Origin: an uncultured Bacilli bacterium
GTDB taxonomy: Bacteria > Bacillota_I > Bacilli_A > RF39 > UBA660
NCBI GenBank assembly: GCA_934148875.1
Contig: CAKPDJ010000032.1
Coordinates: 1 to 15,530 of the forward strand
DNA length: 15,530 nucleotides
Reading direction: 5' to 3'
The position numbers were made by a program, and so were the translations under genes. This document shows positions 1 to 5,766 of this stretch, in pieces. The notes under the pieces were generated by a model. It was not told where the DNA came from. It ran no database searches and saw only the letters and a program-made list of their open reading frames with translations. Each line of letters opens with the position of its first letter. Within the stretch, counting starts at the first letter, position 1.

Positions 1-1237
1 ATAATTTTATTTCTTTTCTTAAAGAATTTGCTTCCATATTTAATTCTAAAATTGTTTGTTTAATACTTTCTTTTTTATCTGGAGTATTAACTTTCTTTTC
101 TAATTTCCACAGATCCTCTTTTTTATCAATAATTTTAGATAAATTATTTTCTAATGAATTTTTATATTCTTTAAGTTCATCATAAGTTTTAATTTTTTTC
201 TCACTTAACATCCTAGTTTCTTCAGATATTTGATCCATTATTTTAACATCTGCTCTAATTGAGGGTGGAATTCTCTTAGTTGGATATTCTTGTGGGAAAA
301 TTTTTAGCAAATAACAATAATATAAATAAAGTCCATATATTCCACCAACTTTATTTTTTTTATACTCTGACTTACTTATAAATTTTTTATATACATTTTT
401 TGCTTCTGGAAATGGATCTCTTATCATTGTTGTAGTTTTGATTCTTTTAATAATATTTTCGATACTATATTCTTCACCAAAACTTCTTTCAATTCTTATA
501 TTTCTTTTATATGGTGGTCTTTTAACACTTAACTTGCCATATCTACAAGTTATTTCATAATTCATATTTCTCAATAAATTAAGAAAATCTTTATAATCAT
601 AAGCTTGTCCTATAGCTAGATCTATATCATTTTTTGATGTTGAGTGATATGTTGATCTTGCTACTACACCCTTATAATAATTAGCATAATTTATTTTACT
701 ATTACGACAAGGTTTTTCCTCTAATACACTAAGTCCATATTCAGCACAAAGTGAATCTGAAATATGTCTTATCTCTGCTTGTGTTTCTCTTTTATCATAA
801 TATTTTTTACCATCTTTAAATGAAACAGAATTAACAACAAAATGATTGTGAATATGATTTGTATTTAAGTGTGTACTTATAACTACTTCAAATCTATCTC
901 CCCACATTTCTTCAGCAAGTCTTACACCTATTTCGTGTGCCATTTCTGGAGTTACTTCACCTTCTTTAAATGATTGAAAACCGTGATAACCTAATATGCC
1001 ATTAGTCTTACCAAAACCATTTTTTGTTTGTATCATTTCTGTAAAAGCTGTATCTACTCCACAATTTAATGCTGACACATAATATTGTTTTTCCGTTTTA
1101 TAATCTGCTTTTGCATAATCTATTACATTGTGCAACTCTTTTAAAAATTCTTCATTATGTGTTTTCTCAGCATTACCAATATAATCTATAACTTTATCAA
1201 GCCTACTAGCAATTTTCCATAATCCAGTAGTAGCCAT
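1..1237 (-). CDS. mobA: MOBP-type relaxase (MobA/VirD2-like), 3' end off the window
   Basis: Open minus-strand frame of 412 codons with no stop, running off the left edge, so the C-terminus is missing. The start ATG at 1237 lies one base after the mobC stop, so the two genes are coupled. A relaxase nicks one strand at oriT, stays bound through a tyrosine and pilots the strand in conjugation. Visible motifs: an N-terminal Tyr19 in VIDYIGNAEKT (likely catalytic), a His85 segment GYHGFQSFKEGEVTPEMAHE, and the metal-binding histidine cluster STHLNTNHIHNHFVVN at about 121-136 (His123, 128, 130, 132). These match the relaxase/mobilisation nuclease family (PF03432). The last roughly 80 visible residues are Lys/Glu-rich and probably coiled coil. 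Family assignment is firm from motif order. Whether the element is self-transmissible cannot be told, because no transfer ATPase is in the window. Confidence 0.93.
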   Translation of the reverse strand, partial: MATTGLWKIASRLDKVIDYIGNAEKTHNEEFLKELHNVIDYAKADYKTEKQYYVSALNCGVDTAFTEMIQTKNGFGKTNGILGYHGFQSFKEGEVTPEMAHEIGVRLAEEMWGDRFEVVISTHLNTNHIHNHFVVNSVSFKDGKKYYDKRETQAEIRHISDSLCAEYGLSVLEEKPCRNSKINYANYYKGVVARSTYHSTSKNDIDLAIGQAYDYKDFLNLLRNMNYEITCRYGKLSVKRPPYKRNIRIERSFGEEYSIENIIKRIKTTTMIRDPFPEAKNVYKKFISKSEYKKNKVGGIYGLYLYYCYLLKIFPQEYPTKRIPPSIRADVKIMDQISEETRMLSEKKIKTYDELKEYKNSLENNLSKIIDKKEDLWKLEKKVNTPDKKESIKQTILELNMEANSLRKEIKL

Positions 1238-1238
1238 T

Positions 1239-1568
1239 TTATTTTTCAGTTTTTGGATATAAATATGTCTTTTTCATTTTCAAAATAAAATCATCTAATT
1301 TTTCTTGTTCTTTTTGATAAGATGATATATCCAAAAATCCTGTTACATTATTTCTTTTTGCAATTTGATTTATGTTATTACTAATATTTCTCAAAAGTTT
1401 TAGATAATCATAAAATTGTTCATCAGGTTTTTCTCTTATCGGATACTCATTAATACAATATCTAATATAAGTTGATTCGTTAAGTCCAACCTTTTTAGAT
1501 TTATTTTTTAATTTTGTAGCTTCTTCTTTATTTAACCAAACTTGTTTTTTTATATTTCTAGTTCTCAT
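1239..1568 (-). CDS. mobC: MobC-like relaxosome accessory protein
   Basis: A 109-residue basic protein directly upstream of the relaxase. It has the layout of MobC proteins: a basic N-terminal ribbon (RTRNIKKQVWLNKEEATKL), a helix pair including KVGLNESTYIRYCINEYPI, and a C-terminal helical part with the typical LLRNISNNINQIAKRNN segment at about residues 58-74. MobC proteins bind oriT beside the nic site and help the relaxase open the strands. The start codon lies inside the end of the preceding small gene (11-base overlap), and its stop is one base before the mobA ATG, which indicates one translationally coupled operon. It is recognised from motif and position together, so confidence is high. 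Confidence 0.88.
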   Translation of the reverse strand: MRTRNIKKQVWLNKEEATKLKNKSKKVGLNESTYIRYCINEYPIREKPDEQFYDYLKLLRNISNNINQIAKRNNVTGFLDISSYQKEQEKLDDFILKMKKTYLYPKTEK

Positions 1569-1713
1569 TTAATTCCTCATTACAATTTTGTTTTAACTTT
1601 TTTATTTCAGCTTCAAAATCATTTATTTTATTAACTTGTAAACAACACATTATAACAGTTGCTGATAAACCTCCAATGATAATGCCTAACACAAAAAATA
1701 ATAATTCACTCAT
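1558..1713 (-). CDS. Small single-pass membrane protein, DUF3789-like (51 aa)
   Basis: A 51-codon frame starting with ATG at 1713 and ending TAG at 1558. It is preceded by AGAAAGGAAAAATTAGT, an acceptable RBS. The protein has a hydrophobic N-terminal helix with a glycine-rich stretch (residues about 4-24, FVLGIIIGGLSATVIMCCLQ), followed by a charged helix ending in NEELNEN. Very short proteins of this form (DUF3789-type) occur in Bacillota conjugative elements; that match is from memory of the family. It overlaps the mobC start by 11 bases, so it belongs to the mobilisation operon. Function is unknown; a membrane-linked accessory role in transfer is only a guess. Confidence 0.7.
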   Translation of the reverse strand: MSELLFFVLGIIIGGLSATVIMCCLQVNKINDFEAEIKKLKQNCNEELNEN

Positions 1714-1739
1714 ACTAATTTTTCCTTTCTTTTCCCATT

Positions 1740-1767
1740 AAAAAAAAAATTAACATATAGTTAATCT
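1740..1767 (-). terminator. AT-rich intrinsic terminator after the HU gene
   Basis: On the minus strand a short stem ATTAAC/GTTAAT (1760-1765 with 1749-1754, loop of 5) is followed by ten T residues (1749-1740). The stem is weak, so it is likely leaky. It lies between the HU stop and the mobilisation operon, and I see no obvious separate promoter downstream of it, so readthrough into mobCA is plausible. Confidence 0.5.
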
Positions 1768-1792
1768 TTATAATTCTTATTTCTTCTATTTA

Positions 1793-2068
1793 TTATTTAT
1801 TTAATTCCTTTTTTAAATCAGATCCTGCTTTAAAAGCTACTGACTTACTTGCTGCAATATTAATTTCTTCTCCAGTTCTTGGATTACGACCTTTTCTTGC
1901 TTTTCTTTCAGATATTTTAAATGTTCCAAATTGTGATAAAGAAACATTTTCTCCTTTTTTTAATTCATCTTTAAATGTATCAAATGTAGCATTAAATACT
2001 TTTTCTGCTACTAATTTTGTAACGCCTGATTTTTCAGCAATTACTGATAACATTTCTGATTTCTTCAT
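1793..2068 (-). CDS. hup: HU/IHF-family DNA-bending protein
   Basis: A 91-residue protein with full-length HU layout: N-terminal helices (MKKSEMLSVIAEKSGVTKLVAEKVFNATF region), the VSLSQFGTFKISERKARKGR segment, and the DNA-wrapping arm with GRNPRTGEEI at about residues 60-69, ending AFKAGSDLKKELNK. HU bends and compacts DNA and assists recombination, replication start and relaxosome assembly. The start is fixed by a strong RBS (TTAGGAGGTTAGAAAAATT before ATG). It sits between a hairpin-rich non-coding segment and the mobilisation genes, so an element-borne role at oriT or attP is plausible, but it could equally be a general nucleoid protein. Identification is firm. Confidence 0.95.
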   Translation of the reverse strand: MKKSEMLSVIAEKSGVTKLVAEKVFNATFDTFKDELKKGENVSLSQFGTFKISERKARKGRNPRTGEEINIAASKSVAFKAGSDLKKELNK

Positions 2069-2106
2069 AATTTTTCTAACCTCCTAAAACAAAGCTTATG
2101 CTTATA

Positions 2107-2140
2107 GATACATTGTATCATAATATTGATTCTTTTAAAA
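2107..2140 (-). promoter_or_regulatory. Candidate HU promoter with palindromic operator
   Basis: Upstream of the HU RBS the minus strand reads TATGATACAAT, an extended -10 (TACAAT at 2112-2117), with a poor -35 (TTTTAA at 2135-2140) 17 bases away. The -10 lies inside a 6+1+6 palindrome GATACATTGTATC (2107-2119), a possible repressor site. No protein partner can be named. Confidence 0.4.
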
Positions 2141-2173
2141 TACTTTTGTAAAAATTATAATATTTTTGGGATT

Positions 2174-2257
2174 GGGGTTTTACCCCATATTGAATTTGTG
2201 GGAGGACAAATTCAGAGCTGGCTATTCCAATTTTCCCATCAATACTCTGGGAAAATT
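2174..2257. other. Cluster of three hairpins, candidate oriT or structured RNA
   Basis: Three separate inverted repeats lie within 84 bases of otherwise mostly non-coding DNA: GGGG-TTTTA-CCCC (2174-2186), GAATTTGT-GGGAGG-ACAAATTC (2192-2213, perfect 8-bp stem) and AATTTTCCCA-9-TGGGAAAATT (2229-2257, perfect 10-bp stem). The stretch is GC-richer than its surroundings. None is followed by a T-run on either strand, so they do not look like terminators. The last hairpin overlaps the stop codon of the DpnD/PcfM-like gene. The position just upstream of HU and the mob genes fits an oriT or a replication origin. No nic consensus was recognised. Confidence 0.5.
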
Positions 2258-2475
2258 ATTATAATTTCTTCTTCGTTTTCTTTTTCTTTTAGAATCTCTT
2301 TTTCATCTGACTCAACTGAAGAAATTTCATAATATTCATTTATATCTTTGTCAATTATATCATAAATTTCTAATTGTTTTTCCATATTATCAATAGCTTC
2401 ATCTCCTGAACTTGCTACTACTTTTTTTGATAATTTATTAATTATTTTTACTTCTACATCATATATTTTATCCAT
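2239..2475 (-). CDS. Small acidic protein, DpnD/PcfM-like
   Basis: A 78-residue acidic protein. The first half (YDVEVKIINKLSKKVVASSGDEAIDNMEKQ) resembles the strand-strand-helix pattern of DpnD/PcfM-type small proteins found in conjugative elements; the C-terminus is a Glu/Lys-rich tail ending IIIIFPEY. The match is from recall of the fold pattern and is not certain. It starts four bases after the Toprim gene stop, with an RBS-like AGTAGGTAA spanning that stop, so it is coupled to it. Its own stop (TGA) lies in the loop of the third hairpin of the downstream cluster. Function is unknown in the family. Confidence 0.6.
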   Translation of the reverse strand: MDKIYDVEVKIINKLSKKVVASSGDEAIDNMEKQLEIYDIIDKDINEYYEISSVESDEKEILKEKENEEEIIIIFPEY

Positions 2476-2479
2476 TTTA

Positions 2480-3451
2480 TTACCTACTTTTTATTGTATT
2501 TTTTTCTTTTTTTTTAGAGTTTTGATTAATAAGTTCTTTTAAAAAATCGTTCCAATCTTTTCCATAAAAAGGTTTACCATCAATTACTTCATAATTAGTT
2601 TTCAAAATATTTTTTAAATATTCTGTTGCCCTTCTTCCTGCATCATCATTATCTAAATGTAAAAATATTCTTTTAATGTATCTATTTTTTTTAAGGAAAG
2701 AATCTACTGCCAATGGAATTTTAGTTTTTTCTTTATCATTTGATGGTTGATAAACTCCTGCAAGTGCTATTAAATTTTCATCTTTATAATTTCTATTACA
2801 CATTTTTAATACTGTAGCATAACTTAATAGATCTATAGAACTTTCAAAAATATGTAATACTTCATTTTTCTTTTCTGATAGAATTCTAAAGGAAAATTCT
2901 TTATCACTACCTGCTGCATCATACATAAATCTTGTTTCATTTGTTGCTCTAATACCAGCATATCTTGGATTATTATTAAAATCTTTTCCAACAAAAACTA
3001 CATTATGATTTTCTTTTGTTTCATAAATCAGATCATCATTTATACAATCTAATATGATTTCTAAATCAATACATCTTTTCATTAAATACTCAATAACTTT
3101 ATTTTCATTATCATTTTTTTCAGGAAGAATTAGTCTTGATATTTTTTCCTGTTCTTTTAAATTAGTATTATTAGTAACAATTAAATCATCTGTACCAACT
3201 AATTTTTTCATTGCTTCCATAAAGGAAAGATCTTTTACTTTCATTAAATAATCTAAAGCATTATAACCACCAAAACCTCGTGAAAACCAATACCATTTTC
3301 CATTACTAATTTTTAAACTATCGTGTTCCTTTGTACAAAATGTATCCCTAGAAAATCTTACTAACTCATCTGGTTCAAAATTTTGAAGATAGGTTAATAA
3401 ATCAATTTTTTTTGCTTTTTCGATTGTTTCTTTTGTATAAAAAAAGGACAT
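2480..3451 (-). CDS. Toprim-domain primase-like protein (DUF3991/Toprim type)
   Basis: 323 residues. The N-terminal region (FYTKETIEKAKKIDLLTYLQ, then a DTFCTKEHDSLKIS segment and WYWFSRGFGGYNALDYL at about residues 37-69) has the shape of the DUF3991 module, a relative of primase zinc-binding domains but without a full Cys/His set. The C-terminal half is a Toprim fold: catalytic Glu203 in HIFESSIDLLSYA, the acidic motif HLDNDDAGRR at about 265-273 (Asp267, Asp269), and GKDWNDFL near 298. Such proteins are common in Bacillota plasmids and ICEs and probably act in priming or nicking during element replication. The start is supported by the family-like N-terminus, but RBS and ATG both lie inside a strong hairpin, so expression is likely controlled. 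It follows an XRE regulator. Confidence 0.85.
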   Translation of the reverse strand: MSFFYTKETIEKAKKIDLLTYLQNFEPDELVRFSRDTFCTKEHDSLKISNGKWYWFSRGFGGYNALDYLMKVKDLSFMEAMKKLVGTDDLIVTNNTNLKEQEKISRLILPEKNDNENKVIEYLMKRCIDLEIILDCINDDLIYETKENHNVVFVGKDFNNNPRYAGIRATNETRFMYDAAGSDKEFSFRILSEKKNEVLHIFESSIDLLSYATVLKMCNRNYKDENLIALAGVYQPSNDKEKTKIPLAVDSFLKKNRYIKRIFLHLDNDDAGRRATEYLKNILKTNYEVIDGKPFYGKDWNDFLKELINQNSKKKEKNTIKSR

Positions 3452-3472
3452 TTTATTTTTCTATGTCCTTTT
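3439..3472 (-). terminator. Terminator-like hairpin burying the RBS and ATG of the Toprim gene
   Basis: Minus strand: AAAAGGACAT (3472-3463), an 11-base loop, ATGTCCTTTT (3451-3442), then three more T's (3441-3439). This is a perfect 10-bp stem with a seven-T tail, the form of an intrinsic terminator. It begins six bases after the XRE gene stop. The AAGGA serving as RBS is the left arm, and the start ATG of the Toprim gene (3451-3449) is the first triplet of the right arm. It can therefore end XRE transcription and also hide the Toprim start. Confidence 0.75.
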
Positions 3473-3477
3473 CTTGA

Positions 3478-3720
3478 TTATCGTTCATTATATTCACTCT
3501 CCTCAACTATATCATCAAATAAATCTTTTACTTTAATATCTAATTGTTTTGAAATTAAATTTAAAACATTTATATTAACAGCTCTAATATATTTTCCATT
3601 TTCCAAATTTGAAATAAATTTATCATTTTTTCCAATTAGTCTTGATAGTTCTTCCTGAGATAATCCTTTCTTTTCACGAAATAATTTTACATTATATTCA
3701 GTTATTTTTTTTAATTGCAT
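3478..3720 (-). CDS. XRE-family helix-turn-helix regulator
   Basis: 80 residues, essentially one DNA-binding domain: VKLFREKKGLSQEELSRLIGKNDKFISNLENGKY (about residues 11-44) is a clear Xre/Cro helix-turn-helix, followed by a short dimerisation-type tail (NVLNLISKQLDIKVKDLFDDI). It is a probable repressor of element genes. The start has a strong RBS (CTAGGAGGAAAATT before ATG) and a good promoter 30-60 bases upstream. The gene ends just before a terminator-like hairpin overlapping the next start, so it may be transcribed largely alone. Autoregulation at its own promoter is likely by analogy but not shown. Confidence 0.9.
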   Translation of the reverse strand: MQLKKITEYNVKLFREKKGLSQEELSRLIGKNDKFISNLENGKYIRAVNINVLNLISKQLDIKVKDLFDDIVEESEYNER

Positions 3721-3750
3721 AATTTTCCTCCTAGCAAGAAAATTATATAA

Positions 3751-3779
3751 ATTATAATAAAATGTAACAAATGTGTAAA
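3751..3779 (-). promoter_or_regulatory. Promoter of the XRE regulator
   Basis: Minus strand -35 TTTACA (3779-3774) and perfect -10 TATAAT (3756-3751) with 17-base spacing, about 30 bases before the XRE start codon. The spacer contains CACATTTGTTACA, a possible but imperfect operator. Confidence 0.75.
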
Positions 3780-3819
3780 ATTTTTTCTGGCATTTCTATT
3801 TTAAAAGGCTTTATTTTTT

Positions 3820-3862
3820 ATAACTAAAGGAGTGTCGTTTCAAACTTACACTCCTGAGTTAT
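3820..3862 (-). terminator. Long hairpin at the end of the SSB gene cluster
   Basis: Inner stem AGGAGTGT/ACACTCCT (3828-3835 with 3848-3855) and, after a small bulge, an outer stem ATAACT/AGTTAT (3820-3825 with 3857-3862). The stop codon of the 112-residue gene lies in it. The T-tail is poor on the minus strand, so it is a probable rather than typical terminator separating the SSB cluster from the XRE promoter. Confidence 0.5.
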
Positions 3863-4184
3863 TAGAATTTTTATATGATTCTCTTACTTTTTCTAAAACT
3901 GAATAATAATCTACTTCACTATACATTTTTAATGTATTTATAAATTGATTAATAATTTCAGATGATTCAGACATATAAAATCTTATGCTTACTTTTTTTG
4001 TTCCATCTTCTGCTACCTGTGGAACACTATATTTTAATAATTTATCTTTTATCTTAGTAGTAATTTCTTTTACTTCCTGATCTTCTGAATTTGTTAATTC
4101 TGTTAAAAATTGAATAAAATTATTAAAATTTTCTTTACTAAGTTCTATTTTAATTGGTGGAATCCTATTTGAATAATTACTCAT
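3846..4184 (-). CDS. Unrecognised 112-residue protein in the SSB cluster
   Basis: I do not recognise this family. The start is set at 4184 rather than the upstream in-frame ATG at 4211, because GAAAGGTAG (an RBS overlapping the stop of the preceding gene) lies ten bases before it and the longer version would overlap the neighbour by 20 bases. The product (MSNYSNRIPPIKIELSKENF...) is mixed alpha/beta, with a lysine- and glutamate-rich middle and a VSIRFYMSESSEIINQFINTL segment. It has no signal peptide or membrane helix, so it should be cytoplasmic. It is last in the run of coupled genes with two SSB-like proteins, which suggests a role around single-stranded DNA, but this is context only. Confidence 0.7.
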   Translation of the reverse strand: MSNYSNRIPPIKIELSKENFNNFIQFLTELTNSEDQEVKEITTKIKDKLLKYSVPQVAEDGTKKVSIRFYMSESSEIINQFINTLKMYSEVDYYSVLEKVRESYKNSNNSGV

Positions 4185-4191
4185 AATTTCA

Positions 4192-4518
4192 CTACCTTTC
4201 TTGCTCAACATTTTCCTTTGTTCTGGGTGATAATAGTGTAATTCTTTCAGCTATTATCTTAATAGAATGATTGTCCTGATCTCCAACACCTACTACTCTA
4301 CCCTTAATACCAACTAGTTCTCCAACTTTAAAAAGATTTATTGAATTGGTTGGTAAACTTTTAAGTGTATTTATTTCAATAAAATTTCTGTCTGAATCAT
4401 TTTCTGCATCAATATTCCAATTTTCAACAATAAATTTATTAATTATTGGTTTATTATTTTCATCTTTTTCTTCAATTAATTTTGATATTTTTCCTATTAA
4501 AACCATTTGATTCAACAT
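4192..4518 (-). CDS. Divergent SSB-like OB-fold protein
   Basis: 108 residues. It starts MLNQMVLIGKI like the adjacent SSB and has the same central GELVGIKGRVVGVG turn and final IIAERITLLS strand, so it is a single OB fold related to single-stranded DNA-binding protein. The middle has diverged strongly (IVENWNIDAENDSDRNFIEINTL), and the aromatic residues expected for strong ssDNA binding are sparse. It lacks the acidic C-terminal tip of housekeeping SSB and ends in EQER. It looks like a duplicate of the upstream SSB gene: the two share a nearly identical 28-base start region and the same ER-stop ending. It may form mixed oligomers or have a specialised partner; that is inference. Confidence 0.75.
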   Translation of the reverse strand: MLNQMVLIGKISKLIEEKDENNKPIINKFIVENWNIDAENDSDRNFIEINTLKSLPTNSINLFKVGELVGIKGRVVGVGDQDNHSIKIIAERITLLSPRTKENVEQER

Positions 4519-4535
4519 AATACCACTTACCTTTC
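4508..4535. repeat. 28-base junction repeat, second copy at 4861-4888
   Basis: The RBS and start region before each SSB gene is the same 28 bases with one difference: GAAAGGTAAGTG, R (G or A), then TATTATGTTGAATCA on the minus strand. Copies are at 4508-4535 and 4861-4888. It contains the stop of the preceding gene, the RBS and the ATG, and marks a tandem duplication of an SSB cassette. Confidence 0.85.
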
Positions 4536-4871
4536 TTGTTCATTATTTTCTTTTTGATTTTGTGATCTTGATGATAGAAATGTTACTTTTTCTGCAATTA
4601 TTGATGTTGTTTTCTTCTTATCATCATTAATATCAGTAGCTACTCTACCTTTAACGCCAACTATATCACCTTTTTTGCAATAATGGGCTACATTTTCAGC
4701 AATATGATCAAAAATGATACAATCTACAAAATCAGTATCATAAACACCTTCTGAATTTTTATAACTTCTTGGAATTGCTAAAGTTATTCTTGCATATTTT
4801 TTGTCATTTTCTCCTTTTAACACTTCTAAATCTTTTGTTATTCTTCCTACTAAAACTATCTGATTCAACAT
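4527..4871 (-). CDS. ssb: Single-stranded DNA-binding protein
   Basis: 114 residues. It carries the SSB signature in order: MLNQIVLVGRITKDLEV at the N-terminus, ARITLAIPRSYKN, DTDFVDCIIFDHIAENVAHYCKKGDIVGVKGRVAT, and a final IIAEKVTFLSS strand. It coats ssDNA during transfer or replication of the element. It is shorter than chromosomal SSB (usually about 150-180 residues) and lacks the acidic C-terminal tip that recruits partner proteins, ending in ENNEQER, as is common in plasmid- or ICE-borne forms. Translation is coupled to the gene before it: GAAAGG TAA encodes its neighbour's Glu-Arg-stop and also serves as RBS. Confidence 0.92.
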   Translation of the reverse strand: MLNQIVLVGRITKDLEVLKGENDKKYARITLAIPRSYKNSEGVYDTDFVDCIIFDHIAENVAHYCKKGDIVGVKGRVATDINDDKKKTTSIIAEKVTFLSSRSQNQKENNEQER

Positions 4872-4879
4872 AATATCAC

Positions 4880-5128
4880 TTACCTTTCTTTTTTAATTTC
4901 ATCATTAGTTTTTGTCATTTTTTTACCACTTAAAAATGGTATTAATTCTTTATTTTTAATTGCTTCTTGTAAACCAATTAAAATTGATATTTCTTGTGAA
5001 CTTAATCCATTTTTTATTTTAGAAATATCTGTTAATTGCATTTTTAATATTGCCTTTTCATCACAAAATCCAATATCAAAAATTTTCTCTAATACTTTTA
5101 CAATATTAGATAAATTGTTTTTTTCCAT
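4880..5128 (-). CDS. Unrecognised 82-residue helical protein
   Basis: I do not recognise the family. A GTG three bases upstream (5131) is in frame, but the ATG at 5128 is preferred: it forms a TGATG stop/start overlap with the sortase gene and sits seven bases after GGAGG. The product is predicted mostly helical (LSNIVKVLEKIFDIGFCDEK, then LSSQEISILIGLQEAIKN), with a basic tail ending IKKER. It has no signal or membrane segment. It bridges the surface module and the SSB cluster and is coupled to both, so it may be expressed with either. The LSSQEISILIGLQEAI segment could be a small DNA- or protein-binding helix pair, but nothing firmer can be said. Confidence 0.7.
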   Translation of the reverse strand: MEKNNLSNIVKVLEKIFDIGFCDEKAILKMQLTDISKIKNGLSSQEISILIGLQEAIKNKELIPFLSGKKMTKTNDEIKKER

Positions 5129-5766
5129 CACATCACCTCCTTCTCTATCAATTCACAAATAACTACTATTTGATAGTTAGTTCCATTACGACAAGAAATT
5201 AATGTAAGAGTATTCTTATCTTTGTTTCTTACTATTTTTGCTTTACCTGTTTTTTCAATGTCATACATATCTACAACTTTATAAGTTAATTTCTGTCCAT
5301 TATAAAAAAGATAAACAAGATCCTGTTTATCCATATATTTTAAGTTAGTAAAATAAGAAACTGCACTATTTCCAGAGTGAGATGCTAAAATGAAATTACC
5401 ATTTTCAACTTCTGGCATATCAGAACTGTTTAATATTTGAATATTATAATTAACATTATTTCTCCAACTATTTCTATCAACTAAACCTCTTTTTAAGTTC
5501 ATTTTTGGTATTTCAAGAACTGCTATATAATTAATTTTTTCAGGTTGTTTTTCTTCTTCTATGACAGGTTCATCTATAATTTCTTCTTGACTTACTTCCT
5601 CATATACTGTTTCCTCTAAAAATTTTTCAATTTTTTCTTCCTCAATCTTTTTTACTTTATAATTGCTAAAATACTTATTAAAAACTATTGCAAAACTTAT
5701 AACTATAAAAAAAATTCCTATTAATGTTAATAAGCTTTTTCTATTTTTTACTTTTCTTATTTGCAT
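5128..5766 (-). CDS. Membrane-anchored sortase
   Basis: 212 residues: an N-terminal membrane helix (about 11-30, SLLTLIGIFFIVISFAIVF), a Glu-rich stalk to about residue 76, then the sortase barrel. Catalytic His130 lies in ILASHSGNS and Cys192 in NTLTLISCRNG. The expected arginine near the end of the following strand is not present: that position reads NYQIVVICEL with Gln199, and the only nearby arginine is Arg193, right after the cysteine. The enzyme should cleave a sorting motif and link the protein to cell wall or to another subunit. The start overlaps the end of the adhesin gene by 26 bases with AATAGGAGTAGTTATAT as RBS, so adhesin and sortase are coupled; the adhesin is the obvious substrate. 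Class is uncertain (D-like). Confidence 0.88.
   Translation of the reverse strand: MQIRKVKNRKSLLTLIGIFFIVISFAIVFNKYFSNYKVKKIEEEKIEKFLEETVYEEVSQEEIIDEPVIEEEKQPEKINYIAVLEIPKMNLKRGLVDRNSWRNNVNYNIQILNSSDMPEVENGNFILASHSGNSAVSYFTNLKYMDKQDLVYLFYNGQKLTYKVVDMYDIEKTGKAKIVRNKDKNTLTLISCRNGTNYQIVVICELIEKEVM

Noticed and set aside
2239..2241. TGA read as tryptophan (Mycoplasma-type code)
   Set aside because: TGG is used for Trp in conserved sites, and TGA ends the sortase exactly at a TGATG stop/start overlap.
2126..2332. Plus-strand 68-codon frame across the hairpin cluster
   Set aside because: It has no RBS, is Ser/Phe/Ile low complexity, and is antisense to the DpnD/PcfM-like gene and the inverted repeats.
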